NCBI GenBank assembly: GCA_964619775.1
Contig: CAZUFB010000001.1
Span: 48,954-112,953 of the forward strand
Direction of reading: 5' to 3'
DNA: 64,000 bases
Source: CAZUFB01 sp964619775
GTDB lineage: Bacteria; Actinomycetota; Coriobacteriia; Coriobacteriales; UMGS124
In this document: positions 17,401 through 25,729 of the stretch, piece by piece
How positions within the stretch are numbered: the first letter of the stretch is position 1
Layout of the letters: every line of letters begins with the position of its first letter
Program-made: the position numbers and the translations under genes
The notes under the pieces: model-generated
What the model was told of the DNA's origin: nothing
What the model saw: only the letters and a program-made list of their open reading frames with translations
Database searches by the model: none

Positions 17401-18120
17401 CTGCGCCGACGGGTGTGGGAGCGGGGACGGCGCGTCGCGTTCTACAACGGCGGCCTGTCGCGTTCGGACCGCGCTGCGGTGGAGGAGGCGTTCCGCGGCG
17501 GCGAGCTTACCCTCGTGGTCTCCACGAGCGCCTTCGGCGAGGGCGTCAACCTGCCCGACGTGCGCCACGTCGTGCTCTACCACCTGCCCTTCGGCGAGGT
17601 CGAGTTCAACCAGATGAGCGGCCGGGCGGGGCGCGACGGCGGCGACGCGTGGATCCATCTGGCCTACGGCGGTTACGACGCGCGCATCAACGAGCGCATC
17701 CTGGCAAGCGACGCGCCCTCGCGCGACGACCTCGTGACGCTCTACCGCGCGCTCACCCAGCGCGACCGCGCCGCGCGGCGCGACGGTGCGGACGGCTTCT
17801 CGGCCACCAACGCCGAGCTGGCCGAGGACTGCCTGGCCACAGCCGCGGGTTGCGCGCTTAACGACAAGGGCGTCTCGTGCGGCATCGCCATCTTCCGCGA
17901 GCTGGGCTTTGTCACCACGACCGGCTACGGCGCCGCACGGCGCATCTCGATGGTGCCCTCGCCCGAGCGGATGGACCTCACGCGTTCGATCCGCTACCTC
18001 GAAGGGTTGCGCGCCGTCGACGAGTTCGAGAGCTACCGCACATGGGCGCTCGAGTCCGCCGCGTCAGACATCGAGGCCCGGGTGAGCCGTCCCATCGTCC
18101 CTGGGCAAGAGCAAGGATAG
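14446..18120 (+). CDS. recJ: RecJ exonuclease - HIRAN - DEAD/RecQ-like helicase fusion
   Basis: 1224 residues, about twice a normal RecJ. Residues 85-200 form the DHH domain (VFGDFDVDGISAT, VTVDTG, TDHHEP); DHHA1 lies near 350-450 (RFGGHAGAVG) and the OB-like part to about 570: a complete 5'-3' single-strand DNA exonuclease. Residues about 608-690 look like a HIRAN domain (LLVVREPDNPHDPFAVAV, GYLKR), known in HLTF to bind 3' single-strand ends. Residues about 735-1110 are an SF2 helicase: Walker A MATGRGKS (771-778), DEAH (877-880), TATAS (912-916) and QMSGRAGRDG (1056-1065). The last about 110 residues have no clear match. It follows secF with a one-base overlap; rel starts nine bases later. 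All catalytic residues I can check are present in both enzymes. Confidence 0.9.
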   Translation: MASLSRSKRWELIPYDPQAAECIEAACGVTPLVARIMAGRGISEAEEARTFLTPSLDRDWEDPLLIPGLSEVVDRLERAVSSGEDVAVFGDFDVDGISATCLLTSALRELGASVTPFIPRRFDEGYGLSAAAVERLLELVRPGLIVTVDTGIAAAEEVAALLEAGIDVAVTDHHEPGDLVPRGVPVCDPKLDPACPSRELAGVGVALKVVCVLGARLGRPDLWRTYTDIATLGTVSDMMLLSGENRSLVAEGIQRMRSVQRRGLAALAAQARRSLDAMTADDLAFSLIPRLNAAGRMDDPAVALDLLMADDPVRAEALAERLEAINRERRSIEAELAEEATAMVEATYDGGRVVVVGGEGWHEGVKGIVASRLVARYHVPVLIFTISDGIARGSGRSVGQVNLFHAVEQCADLLVRFGGHAGAVGVTLEAGNLDAFRDRMQEVLGALPQDDFEDRSPVSAQVGLSEMTAETVGSLAVMQPFGQGNEVPLLAATGVTMGERRRRGEDGRHFSFVASDASGSVPCIMFNAHDVEELAEYDGAVDIVFEPKVEVWQGRISCKLHVKDVLRRDDPEPSGVSTATVALVDDLFERAEEFLNESELAGLANARQFHTKVVGVTFEGRQGVARGLTAGQRLLVVREPDNPHDPFAVAVHTEDGRAVGYLKRLVAAAIAPQIDRGAGYEATVQNVSGGQDETRPLGVNILVRVREGAASTDELSVVRERSGERARLGALDTESLTEELRRLLIGEHDLLPAQARALANLDAGVSTLCVMATGRGKSLIFHVHAARCALMSNRASVFVYPLRALVSDQAFHLGQVFDRLGMVTRVLTGETRLEERDAVFDGLAAGEVDIVLTTPEFLAIHSRSFARSGRVGFVVVDEAHHAGQAKGGARPAYLDMPRVLDELGRPTTLAVTATASAPVASEIRRLLGIGEEGLVLDPSHRPNLHVLDERGGMGRDDRLVSLLASGAKTLVYVNSREQTVALARTLRRRVWERGRRVAFYNGGLSRSDRAAVEEAFRGGELTLVVSTSAFGEGVNLPDVRHVVLYHLPFGEVEFNQMSGRAGRDGGDAWIHLAYGGYDARINERILASDAPSRDDLVTLYRALTQRDRAARRDGADGFSATNAELAEDCLATAAGCALNDKGVSCGIAIFRELGFVTTTGYGAARRISMVPSPERMDLTRSIRYLEGLRAVDEFESYRTWALESAASDIEARVSRPIVPGQEQG

Positions 18121-18129
18121 GAGGAAACC

Positions 18130-20499
18130 ATGGCCGAGGAGACCAGGGTGCTCGCGCACACCCAGCCCGACGATGCCCTTGAGGTCCCGGTGGAGGAAGG
18201 CCAGGACAACTTCGCCCTGCTTGTCGAGGTTGCCCGGACGTATCTACCCCCCGAGGACCTCGCTCGCATCGACAAGGCCTACCGCTGCGCCCTGTCGCAC
18301 CACCGAGGTCAGAAGCGCAAGAGCGGCGAGCCCTACATCAACCATCCCGTCGAGGTTGCCATCATCCTTGCCCAGAACCTGCACTCGGACGCCGACACGC
18401 TGTGCGCCGGCCTGCTGCACGACACCGTGGAGGACACCGACGCCACGCTCGACGACATCGAGGAGCTCTTCGGCAAGCAGGTGGCCGACCTGGTGGACGG
18501 CGTTACCAAGCTCACCAACATCTCGGTCGACTCGCTCTCGGAGCGCCAGGCGCTCAACCTGCGCAAGATGTTCCTCGCGATGGCCAAGGACATCCGCGTC
18601 ATCATCATCAAGCTCGCCGACCGCCTGCACAACATGCGCACCCTCATGGCCATCCCCGAGGACCGGCGCATCTTCAAGGCCCACGAGACGATGGAGATCT
18701 ACGCGCCCCTGGCCAACCGCCTCGGCATCAGCTCCATCAAATGGGAGCTCGAGGACCTGTCGTTCTTCTACCTCGAACCTGACAAGTACCGCAAGATCGC
18801 CCGCATGGTGGCCGAGTCGCGCGAGGAGCGCGAGCGCTACCTCGACGAGGTCATCAGCGTGCTGCGCGGCGAGCTCGACCGCGCCAACATCAAGGGCTAC
18901 CGCATCGCGGGGCGTCCCAAGCACCTGTACTCCATTTACATGAAGATGAAGAACAAGGGCAAGGACTTCAGCGACATCTACGACCTCATCGCGCTGCGCG
19001 TCATCACCGAGGACGTGCGCGACTGCTACGGCGTGCTCGGCGCGGTGCACTCCCTGTGGACGCCCATGCCCGGACGCTTCAAGGACTACATCGCGATGCC
19101 CAAGTTCAACATGTACCAGTCGCTGCACACCACGGTCATCGGCCCGGCGGGCCGCCCGCTCGAGATCCAGATCCGCACCGAGGAGATGCACCAGCACGCC
19201 GAGTACGGCATCGCGGCCCACTGGCTTTACAAGCAGGCCGGAAACTCCGAAGGCAACAAGGCCTCCGAGGCCCAGCGCCTCGACAACCAGCTCGCCTGGC
19301 TGGGCCGCACGCTCGACTGGACGCAGCAGGACGACCTGTCCGACCCCCAGGAGTTCCTCGAGGCCCTCAAGATCGACCTGTTCGACAGCGAGGTCTTCGT
19401 GTTCACCCCCAAGGGGGACGTGCAGATCCTGCGCGCCGGCTCCACGCCGCTCGACTTCGCCTACGCCGTGCACACCGAGGTGGGGAACCACTGCGTCGGC
19501 GCCAAGGTCAACGGCACCGTTGTGCCGCTCTCCTACGAGCTGCAGACGGGCGACCGCGTCGAGATCCTCACGCAGAACAACGCCCACCCGAGTCGCGACT
19601 GGCTCAACATGGTGCGCACTCCCAGCGCCCGCTCCAAGATTCGCAGCTACCTGAGCAAGATAACCAAGGCGGACGACTCGGCGCAGGGTCGCGAGGCGCT
19701 GGCGCGCGAGATGCGCAAGGTCGGCGTGGGCATCTCGACCCCGCGCACCGTGCGGGCTCTGGGCAAGCTCGCCCCCGACCTGGGCTTTGCCTCGGTCGAC
19801 GACCTCTACGTGGCCATCACCTCCGGCAAGTCGTCGGCACGCATGGTGGCCGGCAAGGTGAAGGCCCTGCTCGACAACGCCACCGACTCTCAGGCCGAGG
19901 CCGAGAAACGCGCCTTCGCAAGCCTCACCACGCGCGCCGCGCCCCCGCCGCGCCTCTCGCGCGCCACGCAGACCGCCGCCGAGCGCCGCAAACGCGCCCT
20001 GAGCAAAAGCGGCGTCGTGGTGGAGGGTGGAGACTCCGACATGCTCGTGCGCCTTGCGCACTGCTGCAACCCCGTGGTGGGCGACGACATCGTGGGATTT
20101 GTCACGCGCGGCCGCGGCGTGAGCGTGCACCGCGCCGACTGCCCCAATGTCGCCGAGCTGCGTCGCAGCGAGGGCCGCATGATCGGCGTTCGCTGGGACA
20201 CCGACCAGGCCCCGCTCTTTCAGGTCGAGATCGCCGTCGAGGCGGTCGACCGCACGGGCCTGCTCGTCGACGTCTCGGGCGCCATCAGCAACTCGGGCTG
20301 CAACATCGTGTCGTCGGGCACGCGTATCGACCGCAGCGGCATCGCCACGCTGCGCTTCCTCGTCGAGCTGGGCGAGGTGAGCCGGCTCGACTCCCTGCTG
20401 CACCTTATCCGACGCATCGACGGCGTCCTCGACGCGCGCCGCGCCTTGCCCAACGAGGGGACCAAGGCCAAGGGCAGGCGGCGTGGCGATGACCGCTAG
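18130..20499 (+). CDS. rel: Bifunctional (p)ppGpp synthetase/hydrolase Rel
   Basis: 789 residues with the full long-RSH layout. The HD hydrolase domain (about 50-200) has YINHPVEVA and LLHDTVEDTD, so hydrolysis should be active. The synthetase domain (about 240-390) has GRFKDYIAMPKFNMYQSLHTT. A TGS domain (VFVFTPKGDVQILRAGST, about 420-485), a Cys-containing region (LAHCCNPVVGDDIVGFVT) and a C-terminal ACT domain (about 700-775) follow. It makes and degrades the alarmone (p)ppGpp on ribosomes during starvation. AGGAGGAAACC precedes the ATG. It shares an apparent transcript with secD-secF-recJ and overlaps the next gene. Confidence 0.96.
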   Translation: MAEETRVLAHTQPDDALEVPVEEGQDNFALLVEVARTYLPPEDLARIDKAYRCALSHHRGQKRKSGEPYINHPVEVAIILAQNLHSDADTLCAGLLHDTVEDTDATLDDIEELFGKQVADLVDGVTKLTNISVDSLSERQALNLRKMFLAMAKDIRVIIIKLADRLHNMRTLMAIPEDRRIFKAHETMEIYAPLANRLGISSIKWELEDLSFFYLEPDKYRKIARMVAESREERERYLDEVISVLRGELDRANIKGYRIAGRPKHLYSIYMKMKNKGKDFSDIYDLIALRVITEDVRDCYGVLGAVHSLWTPMPGRFKDYIAMPKFNMYQSLHTTVIGPAGRPLEIQIRTEEMHQHAEYGIAAHWLYKQAGNSEGNKASEAQRLDNQLAWLGRTLDWTQQDDLSDPQEFLEALKIDLFDSEVFVFTPKGDVQILRAGSTPLDFAYAVHTEVGNHCVGAKVNGTVVPLSYELQTGDRVEILTQNNAHPSRDWLNMVRTPSARSKIRSYLSKITKADDSAQGREALAREMRKVGVGISTPRTVRALGKLAPDLGFASVDDLYVAITSGKSSARMVAGKVKALLDNATDSQAEAEKRAFASLTTRAAPPPRLSRATQTAAERRKRALSKSGVVVEGGDSDMLVRLAHCCNPVVGDDIVGFVTRGRGVSVHRADCPNVAELRRSEGRMIGVRWDTDQAPLFQVEIAVEAVDRTGLLVDVSGAISNSGCNIVSSGTRIDRSGIATLRFLVELGEVSRLDSLLHLIRRIDGVLDARRALPNEGTKAKGRRRGDDR

Positions 20500-21160
20500 C
20501 AGCGTTCCGGGCGCGGCCATGCCCGCCGCAGGCGCCGTGCGCCGCCTGGCGGTGGGTCCGCTGCAGACCAACTGCTACCTGGTGGACGACGGGCTCGGAG
20601 GGGCGGTCGTGGTGGACCCCGGCTTCGACGCCCCGGCCGTGCGCGCGTCTCTCGCCGGTCGCCCGGTGTCGCTCGTGCTCGTGACGCATGCGCACTTCGA
20701 CCATGTGGGTGCCCTCGACGAGGTCGCCTCGCTGTCGGCGGGCGGCTGGGTCGCCGGCGCGCCCGACGTGCGGGCTCTCGAGGCGCCGCGCGCGCCGGGC
20801 GCGCGCGACTTCGGTTTTGACGTGCGGGTCGCGAGCCGCCCTGCCCGGGCCCTTTCCGACGGCGATCTCGTGGAGGCGGGGGAGCTGTGCTTTCGCGTCG
20901 TCGCATGTCCGGGCCACACCCCGGGCGGCGTGTCCTACGTGGAGGAGGCGTGCGGTCTGGCCTTTACGGGCGACACGCTGTTCGCCGGCTCGGCGGGGCG
21001 CACCGACATGGCGGGCGGCGACGCGGGGGCGCTGCTGCGCTCCCTGGCGCGCTTGGCCGCCCTGCCGCCCGCCACACGCGTGCTGCCCGGGCACGGGCCC
21101 GAGAGCACGATTGGCGATGAGCTGCGGGGCAACCCTTTCGTGCGGCGGGCGATGCGGTGA
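20489..21160 (+). CDS. MBL-fold metal-dependent hydrolase (glyoxalase II-like)
   Basis: 223 residues, one metallo-beta-lactamase domain. Metal ligands are seen in THAHFDHVG, GHTPGG, TGDTLF and the final PGHGPEST. The opening LAVGPLQTNCYLVDD is common in the YcbL/GloB-like group, which hydrolyses S-lactoylglutathione or other thioesters; the real substrate is unknown. It begins inside the end of rel (11-base overlap, AGGCGG as ribosome site) and so is translated from the same mRNA. A GTG two codons upstream is an alternative start. Confidence 0.85.
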   Translation: MTASSVPGAAMPAAGAVRRLAVGPLQTNCYLVDDGLGGAVVVDPGFDAPAVRASLAGRPVSLVLVTHAHFDHVGALDEVASLSAGGWVAGAPDVRALEAPRAPGARDFGFDVRVASRPARALSDGDLVEAGELCFRVVACPGHTPGGVSYVEEACGLAFTGDTLFAGSAGRTDMAGGDAGALLRSLARLAALPPATRVLPGHGPESTIGDELRGNPFVRRAMR

Positions 21161-21368
21161 GCGGGACGGTTCCGTAGACCGCCCCGACGCGGACGTCCCG
21201 GCACCGCCCACCTGCACGGGCGTCCCGCCCGCCGGACGGTGCGTTTCCACCCGTTGAACAATGCCGCGCCATCGCGCGCCTCCGCCGTGTGCGAGTGCTA
21301 GGCTTGCCCGAAGGGTTGCCGTGCAGCCCTTCGGCCTTTCGCACTCGATCAGCGTTTAGGGGGCATAG

Positions 21369-22712
21369 ATGGAAAAGCTCGACCCGTTCATAGACCTTAA
21401 GGAGCTCATCGACCGCCGCGACGGCATGAACCGCGAGCTGGCGCGCAACGGCGTGCGGTTCGGCATCTACAAGCAGGGCGAGTTCCTCGAGCAGCTGTTC
21501 CCCTACGACCCTATCCCGCGCGTCATCGGCGCCGAGGAATTCAAGCACCTCGAAAAGGGCCTCATCCAGCGCGTGGACGCGCTCAACGCCTTTCTGCGCG
21601 ACATCTACTCCGACAAGGAGATCGTCCGCGACGGCATCATCCCCGAGGACTTCATCTACTCCTCGAGCGGCTACCTGCCGCAGGTCAACGGCGTCATGCC
21701 GCCGGGCGGGGTCTACGCCCACATCGCCGGCGAGGACCTTGTGCAGGCCGAGGACGGCACCTGGTACATCCTCGAGGACAACCTGCGCATCCCCTCGGGG
21801 GCGAGCTACCCGCTCATCGTGCGCGACATCGAGCGCCACGTCAGCCCCGAGATATTCCGCAAGTACGCCGTGCTTGACAACCGCGCCTACCCGGAGCTTC
21901 TGCGCGAGAGCATGGACTTCGTGGGCTGTGCGGGCGTGCCGGTGGTCCTCACGCCGGGCCGCTACAACGCCGCGTTCTTCGAGCACAGCTACCTGGCCGA
22001 GAAGACCGGTGCGAGCCTTGCCTTCCCCGACGACCTCGTCGTGGAGAACGAGAAGCTCTACTTCGTCGACTACCTCGGCGAGAAGCACCAGGTGGGTGTC
22101 GTCTACCGCCGCATCTCCGACGAGTTCCTCGACCCGTTCTACTTCAATCCCGACTCGCTTATCGGCGTGCCCAACCTCATCAGCGCCTACCGTGCGGGCA
22201 ACGTGGCCATCGTCAACGCGCCGGGCAACGGCGTGGCAGACGACAAGGGCATCTACTACTTCGTCCCGGCGATGATCCACTACTATCTCAACGAGCAGCC
22301 CATCATCGAGAACGCTCCCACCTACCTGCCCATCTTCCCCGACGACATGGCCTATGTCATGGAACGGCTCGACTCGCTCGTCATCAAGGACGTCGCCGAG
22401 GCCGGCGGCTACGGCGTGGTGTTCGGCAGCAAGCTCGAGGCCGGCGAGCTGGAGCGCCTGCGCGCCTCCATCAAGGCCGAGCCGCGCCGCTTCATAGCCC
22501 AGGAGGTCGTGGACTTCCGCTCGCTTCCCGCGGTCGACGAGGGCGGAAACCCGTGCCGCCGCATGGCCGACCTGCGCGCGTTCGTGTTGTCGGGCAAGGA
22601 GACCAAGGTCTGGCGCAGCGGCCTCACCCGCTTCTCGCGTGTGGAGGGCTCGATGGTCGTGAACTCCTCGCAGGGCGGCGGCTTCAAAGACACCTGGGCG
22701 CTTGCGCACTAG
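21369..22712 (+). CDS. Circularly permuted ATP-grasp family protein
   Basis: 447 residues. The sequence matches the circularly permuted ATP-grasp group: RRDGMNRELARNGVRFGIYKQGEF near the start, QRVDALNAFLRDIYSDKEI, then WYILEDNLRIPSGASYPLI with the metal/ATP-binding Glu-Asp-Asn, and VVNSSQGGGFKDTW at the end. Members are predicted to form amide bonds, probably on peptides. The alpha-E and transglutaminase-like genes follow in the same direction, a trio conserved across many bacteria, including mycobacteria, and proposed to be a peptide-modification system. TTTAGGGGG lies before the ATG. The 208-base gap upstream contains no clear promoter. Confidence 0.9.
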   Translation: MEKLDPFIDLKELIDRRDGMNRELARNGVRFGIYKQGEFLEQLFPYDPIPRVIGAEEFKHLEKGLIQRVDALNAFLRDIYSDKEIVRDGIIPEDFIYSSSGYLPQVNGVMPPGGVYAHIAGEDLVQAEDGTWYILEDNLRIPSGASYPLIVRDIERHVSPEIFRKYAVLDNRAYPELLRESMDFVGCAGVPVVLTPGRYNAAFFEHSYLAEKTGASLAFPDDLVVENEKLYFVDYLGEKHQVGVVYRRISDEFLDPFYFNPDSLIGVPNLISAYRAGNVAIVNAPGNGVADDKGIYYFVPAMIHYYLNEQPIIENAPTYLPIFPDDMAYVMERLDSLVIKDVAEAGGYGVVFGSKLEAGELERLRASIKAEPRRFIAQEVVDFRSLPAVDEGGNPCRRMADLRAFVLSGKETKVWRSGLTRFSRVEGSMVVNSSQGGGFKDTWALAH

Positions 22713-22800
22713 AAGGGGAGTGCGCCTCCGAACGCGCCCGCTGCAAACCCGTGCGGCGCCTCCCGGTCGCGGCGCCGTGCATGAAAGGCAGGCTTTTCCT

Positions 22801-23532
22801 ATGGGACTCATCACCGTCAACAAAGTCGACGAGCTGTGGTGGCTCGGGCGCTACTCCGAGCGCGTCTTCACCACGCTGCGCACGTTCATCCCGTACTACG
22901 ACACGTGCCTCGACCACTCGCCCGACCGCTTCCGCGTCTTCAGCGACGCGCTCGACCTCAACGCCGACATGAGCAACTTCTCGTCGTTTCTGTACGACTT
23001 CCTCTACAACCGCTCCAACCCCAACTCGGTATGCGCGAGCATGAACGCCGCTTTCGACAACGCGGTGATGCTGCGTCCCGAGATCGGCACCGGCACGCTT
23101 GCCTACATCGAGCTCGCCCTCACCTTCCTGCGCGACTCCAAGCAGGCCGAGGAGGGGCGGCTCACCAAGCAGCGCTCGGTCTGCGACCACCTGCTCGCGT
23201 TCTGGGGTGCCCTTGAGGACGGCCGTTCCTCGGCCGAGGTCAAGGCGTTCGTGATGGCGGGCAAATACGTTGAGCGCCTCGACCTCTACTCGCGCTTCAA
23301 GCGCCCCGAGGCCGACTTCAGCGCGCCGGTGGTGCGCCTCGACTTCAACCTCGGCATCCTGCCCGAGCGCGCCCGCGGCCTGCTGGCCGGTCCCATCTCC
23401 TCGGTGGCCGACGCCGTGGCGGCGCGCGGCTACTCGGACGATCTTGCAGGTCGTGTGCGTGCGGTTGCGCCGGTGCCCGTTCTCGACGAAGATGGCAACG
23501 TCCTGTCGGCCGGCGACGCGGTCGAGGCGTGA
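22801..23532 (+). CDS. Alpha-E domain protein
   Basis: 243 residues, mostly alpha-helical, starting ITVNKVDELWWLGRYSERVFTTLRTF, the family's conserved entry (NA..L.WlGRY.ER). It is the usual companion of the permuted ATP-grasp protein and may be a scaffold or substrate-presenting partner; no catalytic residues are known. AAAGGCAGG lies eight bases before the ATG. In-frame codons upstream (to 22702) lack similarity. It sits between the ATP-grasp gene and the transglutaminase gene, all in one direction with gaps under 100 bases. Confidence 0.85.
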   Translation: MGLITVNKVDELWWLGRYSERVFTTLRTFIPYYDTCLDHSPDRFRVFSDALDLNADMSNFSSFLYDFLYNRSNPNSVCASMNAAFDNAVMLRPEIGTGTLAYIELALTFLRDSKQAEEGRLTKQRSVCDHLLAFWGALEDGRSSAEVKAFVMAGKYVERLDLYSRFKRPEADFSAPVVRLDFNLGILPERARGLLAGPISSVADAVAARGYSDDLAGRVRAVAPVPVLDEDGNVLSAGDAVEA

Positions 23533-23583
23533 GGTTCTCCCACCGTCCGAAGCCGCCGTACCCGTCTGTCTCCGGAGCCGCTT

Positions 23584-24375
23584 GTGAAGAAGCTCATCGT
23601 TGACTACACCACGAGCCTTGAGTTTTCGGGGCCCGTGGTCGACCATCACTTTTTGCTGCGCTGCCTGCCGCAGGAAAACGCCCAGCAGCAGATCCATAGC
23701 CTCACCTTCGAGATGGAGCCGCAGGCTTGGCACGCCCGCGAGTTCGACAGCTTCGGCAACCAGGTCGTCGTCGGCCACCTTATGGAACCGCACCGGTCGT
23801 TCTCGTGGTCGGTGCGCGCCATCGCTTTCGTGGACCACGGCCATCGCAAGACGATGCCCTACAAGCCGCTCTACCGCTACCCCTCGCCGCTCACCGTACC
23901 AGGGCCGGCGATTGACGCCCTGGTGGCCGATGTGCGGGCCGCGCTGCGCTCCAACCGCCGCGTGCAGTCGCCGCTCGAGACCGCGACCTACGCCATGGGG
24001 ATGCTCTACGAGCGCTTTTCCTACGTGCCCGGCGTCACCACCGTGCGCACGACGGCCGAAAAGGCCCTCGCCGGGGGCCGGGGCGTGTGCCAGGACTACG
24101 CGCACGTCCTCATAGCCGTCTGCCGTTCGTTGGGCATCATGGCGCGCTACGTGGCGGGGCTGCTCGTGGGAGAGGGGGCCACGCACGCCTGGATCGAGGT
24201 GTACCAGGCGGGCCGCTGGTGGGAGCTCGACCCTACGCACAACCGCCCGATCGACAGCGGCTACGTGCGCATCGCCCACGGCCGCGACTACGCCGACTGC
24301 ATGCTCGACATCGGCGTGTTCCGTGGCGACGTGACGCAGACCCAGACCGTCGTGGCCAAGCTTGCCGAACAGTAG
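23584..24375 (+). CDS. Transglutaminase-like cysteine protease-fold protein
   Basis: 263 residues from a GTG start (GGAG eight bases upstream). An N-terminal beta-rich region (residues 1-110) resembles the bacterial transglutaminase-associated domain. The catalytic triad follows as Cys169 in GGRGVCQDYAH, His201 in ATHAWIEVYQ and Asp216 in WELDPTHN. In this subfamily the enzyme is predicted to act as a peptidase or amide-bond former rather than to crosslink proteins. It completes the triad with the ATP-grasp and alpha-E genes. No signal peptide is seen, so the activity is cytoplasmic. Confidence 0.88.
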   Translation: MKKLIVDYTTSLEFSGPVVDHHFLLRCLPQENAQQQIHSLTFEMEPQAWHAREFDSFGNQVVVGHLMEPHRSFSWSVRAIAFVDHGHRKTMPYKPLYRYPSPLTVPGPAIDALVADVRAALRSNRRVQSPLETATYAMGMLYERFSYVPGVTTVRTTAEKALAGGRGVCQDYAHVLIAVCRSLGIMARYVAGLLVGEGATHAWIEVYQAGRWWELDPTHNRPIDSGYVRIAHGRDYADCMLDIGVFRGDVTQTQTVVAKLAEQ

Positions 24376-24474
24376 GCGCGCCGCCGGGGAAACCGCGCCC
24401 GTTCCGCCTGCCCGACACGGCGCGCCGCCGGGGAACCGTGCTTGCGCTTTTTTGCGACACCCGCCCTCGGGCGC

Positions 24475-24503
24475 TTGGAGCGCGCCGCGTGGGCGTGTAC
24501 CCT
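24475..24503 (+). promoter_or_regulatory. Promoter of the aldolase gene
   Basis: TTGGAG, 17 bases, TACCCT, about 85 bases before the start codon. The spacing is ideal and the -35 is close to consensus. Confidence 0.45.
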
Positions 24504-24587
24504 TATAGGAGCGCATCGCCCCTGCGGCGTGTGCGCGTTCGCGGCCAACCGCAGACATAAGCCCATGCCCTTCAAGAGGAGGAAGCG

Positions 24588-25544
24588 ATGCCCAAGATCT
24601 CGCGTGAGGACGTGCGCGTCCCGCTCGACGTCATGCCCGAGTTCAAAGACGCCTATCGCGACAACTTCATGGCGGCGACCCGGGGGACCGGCCGTCTCAT
24701 GCTGTTCGCCTGCGACCAGAAGTTCGAGCACCTCAACAAGGACTTCTACGGCGAGGGCATCGACATCGCCGACGCCGACCCCGAGCACCTGTTCCAGATC
24801 GCCTCGCAGGGCACCGTCGGCGTCATGGCCGCGCAGCGCGGCCTCGTGGCGCACTACGCCGAGGACTACCCTGAGGTCAACTACCTCGTGAAGATGAACT
24901 CCAAGACCAACATCGTCAAGACCTCGCAGAGCGACCCCTATTCGCCGATGCTCTCCGACCTCGAGAACGTCCTTGACATGCGCGACGCAGGTGTGAACGT
25001 GGTAGGCGTCGGCTACACCGTCTACCTGGGCAGCGAGTACGAGGCCCAGATGGTGGAGGAGGCCGGCCAACTCATTGCGGAGGCCCACGCCAACGGCCTG
25101 CTCGTCGTTCTTTGGATCTACCCGCGCGGCAAGGCCGTCAGCGCCGAGAAGGACGCCGACCTCATCGCCGGTGCCGCGGGCTGTGCGCTGTGCCTGGGGG
25201 CCGACTTCGTGAAGGTGAACCCCCCCAAGCCCGCCGAGGGTTGCGACGCCACCTCTGCCGAGCTGCTCAAGCAGGCCTCCACGGCGGCGGGCCGCTGCGG
25301 CCTGGTGTGCGCCGGCGGTTCCACGGTGGACGCCGAGACCTTCCTCACGCAGCTTTGGGAGCAGATCCATGTGGGCGGCGCATCCGGCAACGCAACGGGG
25401 CGCAATATCCACCAGCGCTCGCTCGACGAGGCGGTGCGCCTCACCAAGGCCATCAGCGCCATCACGCTGTCCGACTACGACGTCCAGGAGGCCATGGACG
25501 TCTTCAAGGGCATCGACGACTTCACGCTCGCCAATATCCGTTAA
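24588..25544 (+). CDS. Class I fructose-bisphosphate aldolase, DeoC/FbaB (archaeal-type) family
   Basis: 318 residues. The family phrases FACDQKFEHLN, KTNIVKTSQSDPYS, WIYPRGKAV and, late, VCAGGS(T)VDAETFL are visible. Lys209 in ADFVKVNPPK is the likely Schiff-base lysine. The enzyme would split or make fructose 1,6-bisphosphate by a metal-free mechanism, though related members act on other phospho-sugars, so the substrate is inferred. AAGAGGAGGAAGCG precedes the ATG. Own promoter upstream and own terminator downstream, so it is a single-gene unit, as expected for a strongly expressed glycolytic enzyme. Confidence 0.85.
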   Translation: MPKISREDVRVPLDVMPEFKDAYRDNFMAATRGTGRLMLFACDQKFEHLNKDFYGEGIDIADADPEHLFQIASQGTVGVMAAQRGLVAHYAEDYPEVNYLVKMNSKTNIVKTSQSDPYSPMLSDLENVLDMRDAGVNVVGVGYTVYLGSEYEAQMVEEAGQLIAEAHANGLLVVLWIYPRGKAVSAEKDADLIAGAAGCALCLGADFVKVNPPKPAEGCDATSAELLKQASTAAGRCGLVCAGGSTVDAETFLTQLWEQIHVGGASGNATGRNIHQRSLDEAVRLTKAISAITLSDYDVQEAMDVFKGIDDFTLANIR

Positions 25545-25578
25545 GGCGGCCCGCAAAGGTATTGCGCGCCGCCTGCAG

Positions 25579-25620
25579 CGCCCCGTCCTCCCTGGAAATA
25601 AGGAGGGCGGGGCGTTTTTT
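25579..25620 (+). terminator. Rho-independent terminator after the aldolase
   Basis: A long GC stem (CGCCCCGTCCTCC with GGAGGGCGGGGCG, one G-T pair) followed by six T. Confidence 0.92.
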
Positions 25621-25664
25621 GTTACAAGCGTATGTCATGGTACAACTATGCAAAAAAACGAATT

Positions 25665-25670
25665 TATACT
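25665..25670 (+). promoter_or_regulatory. -10 element for the amino acid ABC operon
   Basis: TATACT in a strikingly AT-rich stretch (about 25620-25680, with a run of seven A) 60 bases before the binding-protein gene. The -35 is not clear. Confidence 0.4.
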
Positions 25671-25729
25671 GGAATTGTACAGCGCTGTCGTGAAACAGCG
25701 CGCCGAACGCCGAGCGAAAAGAGGTACCC

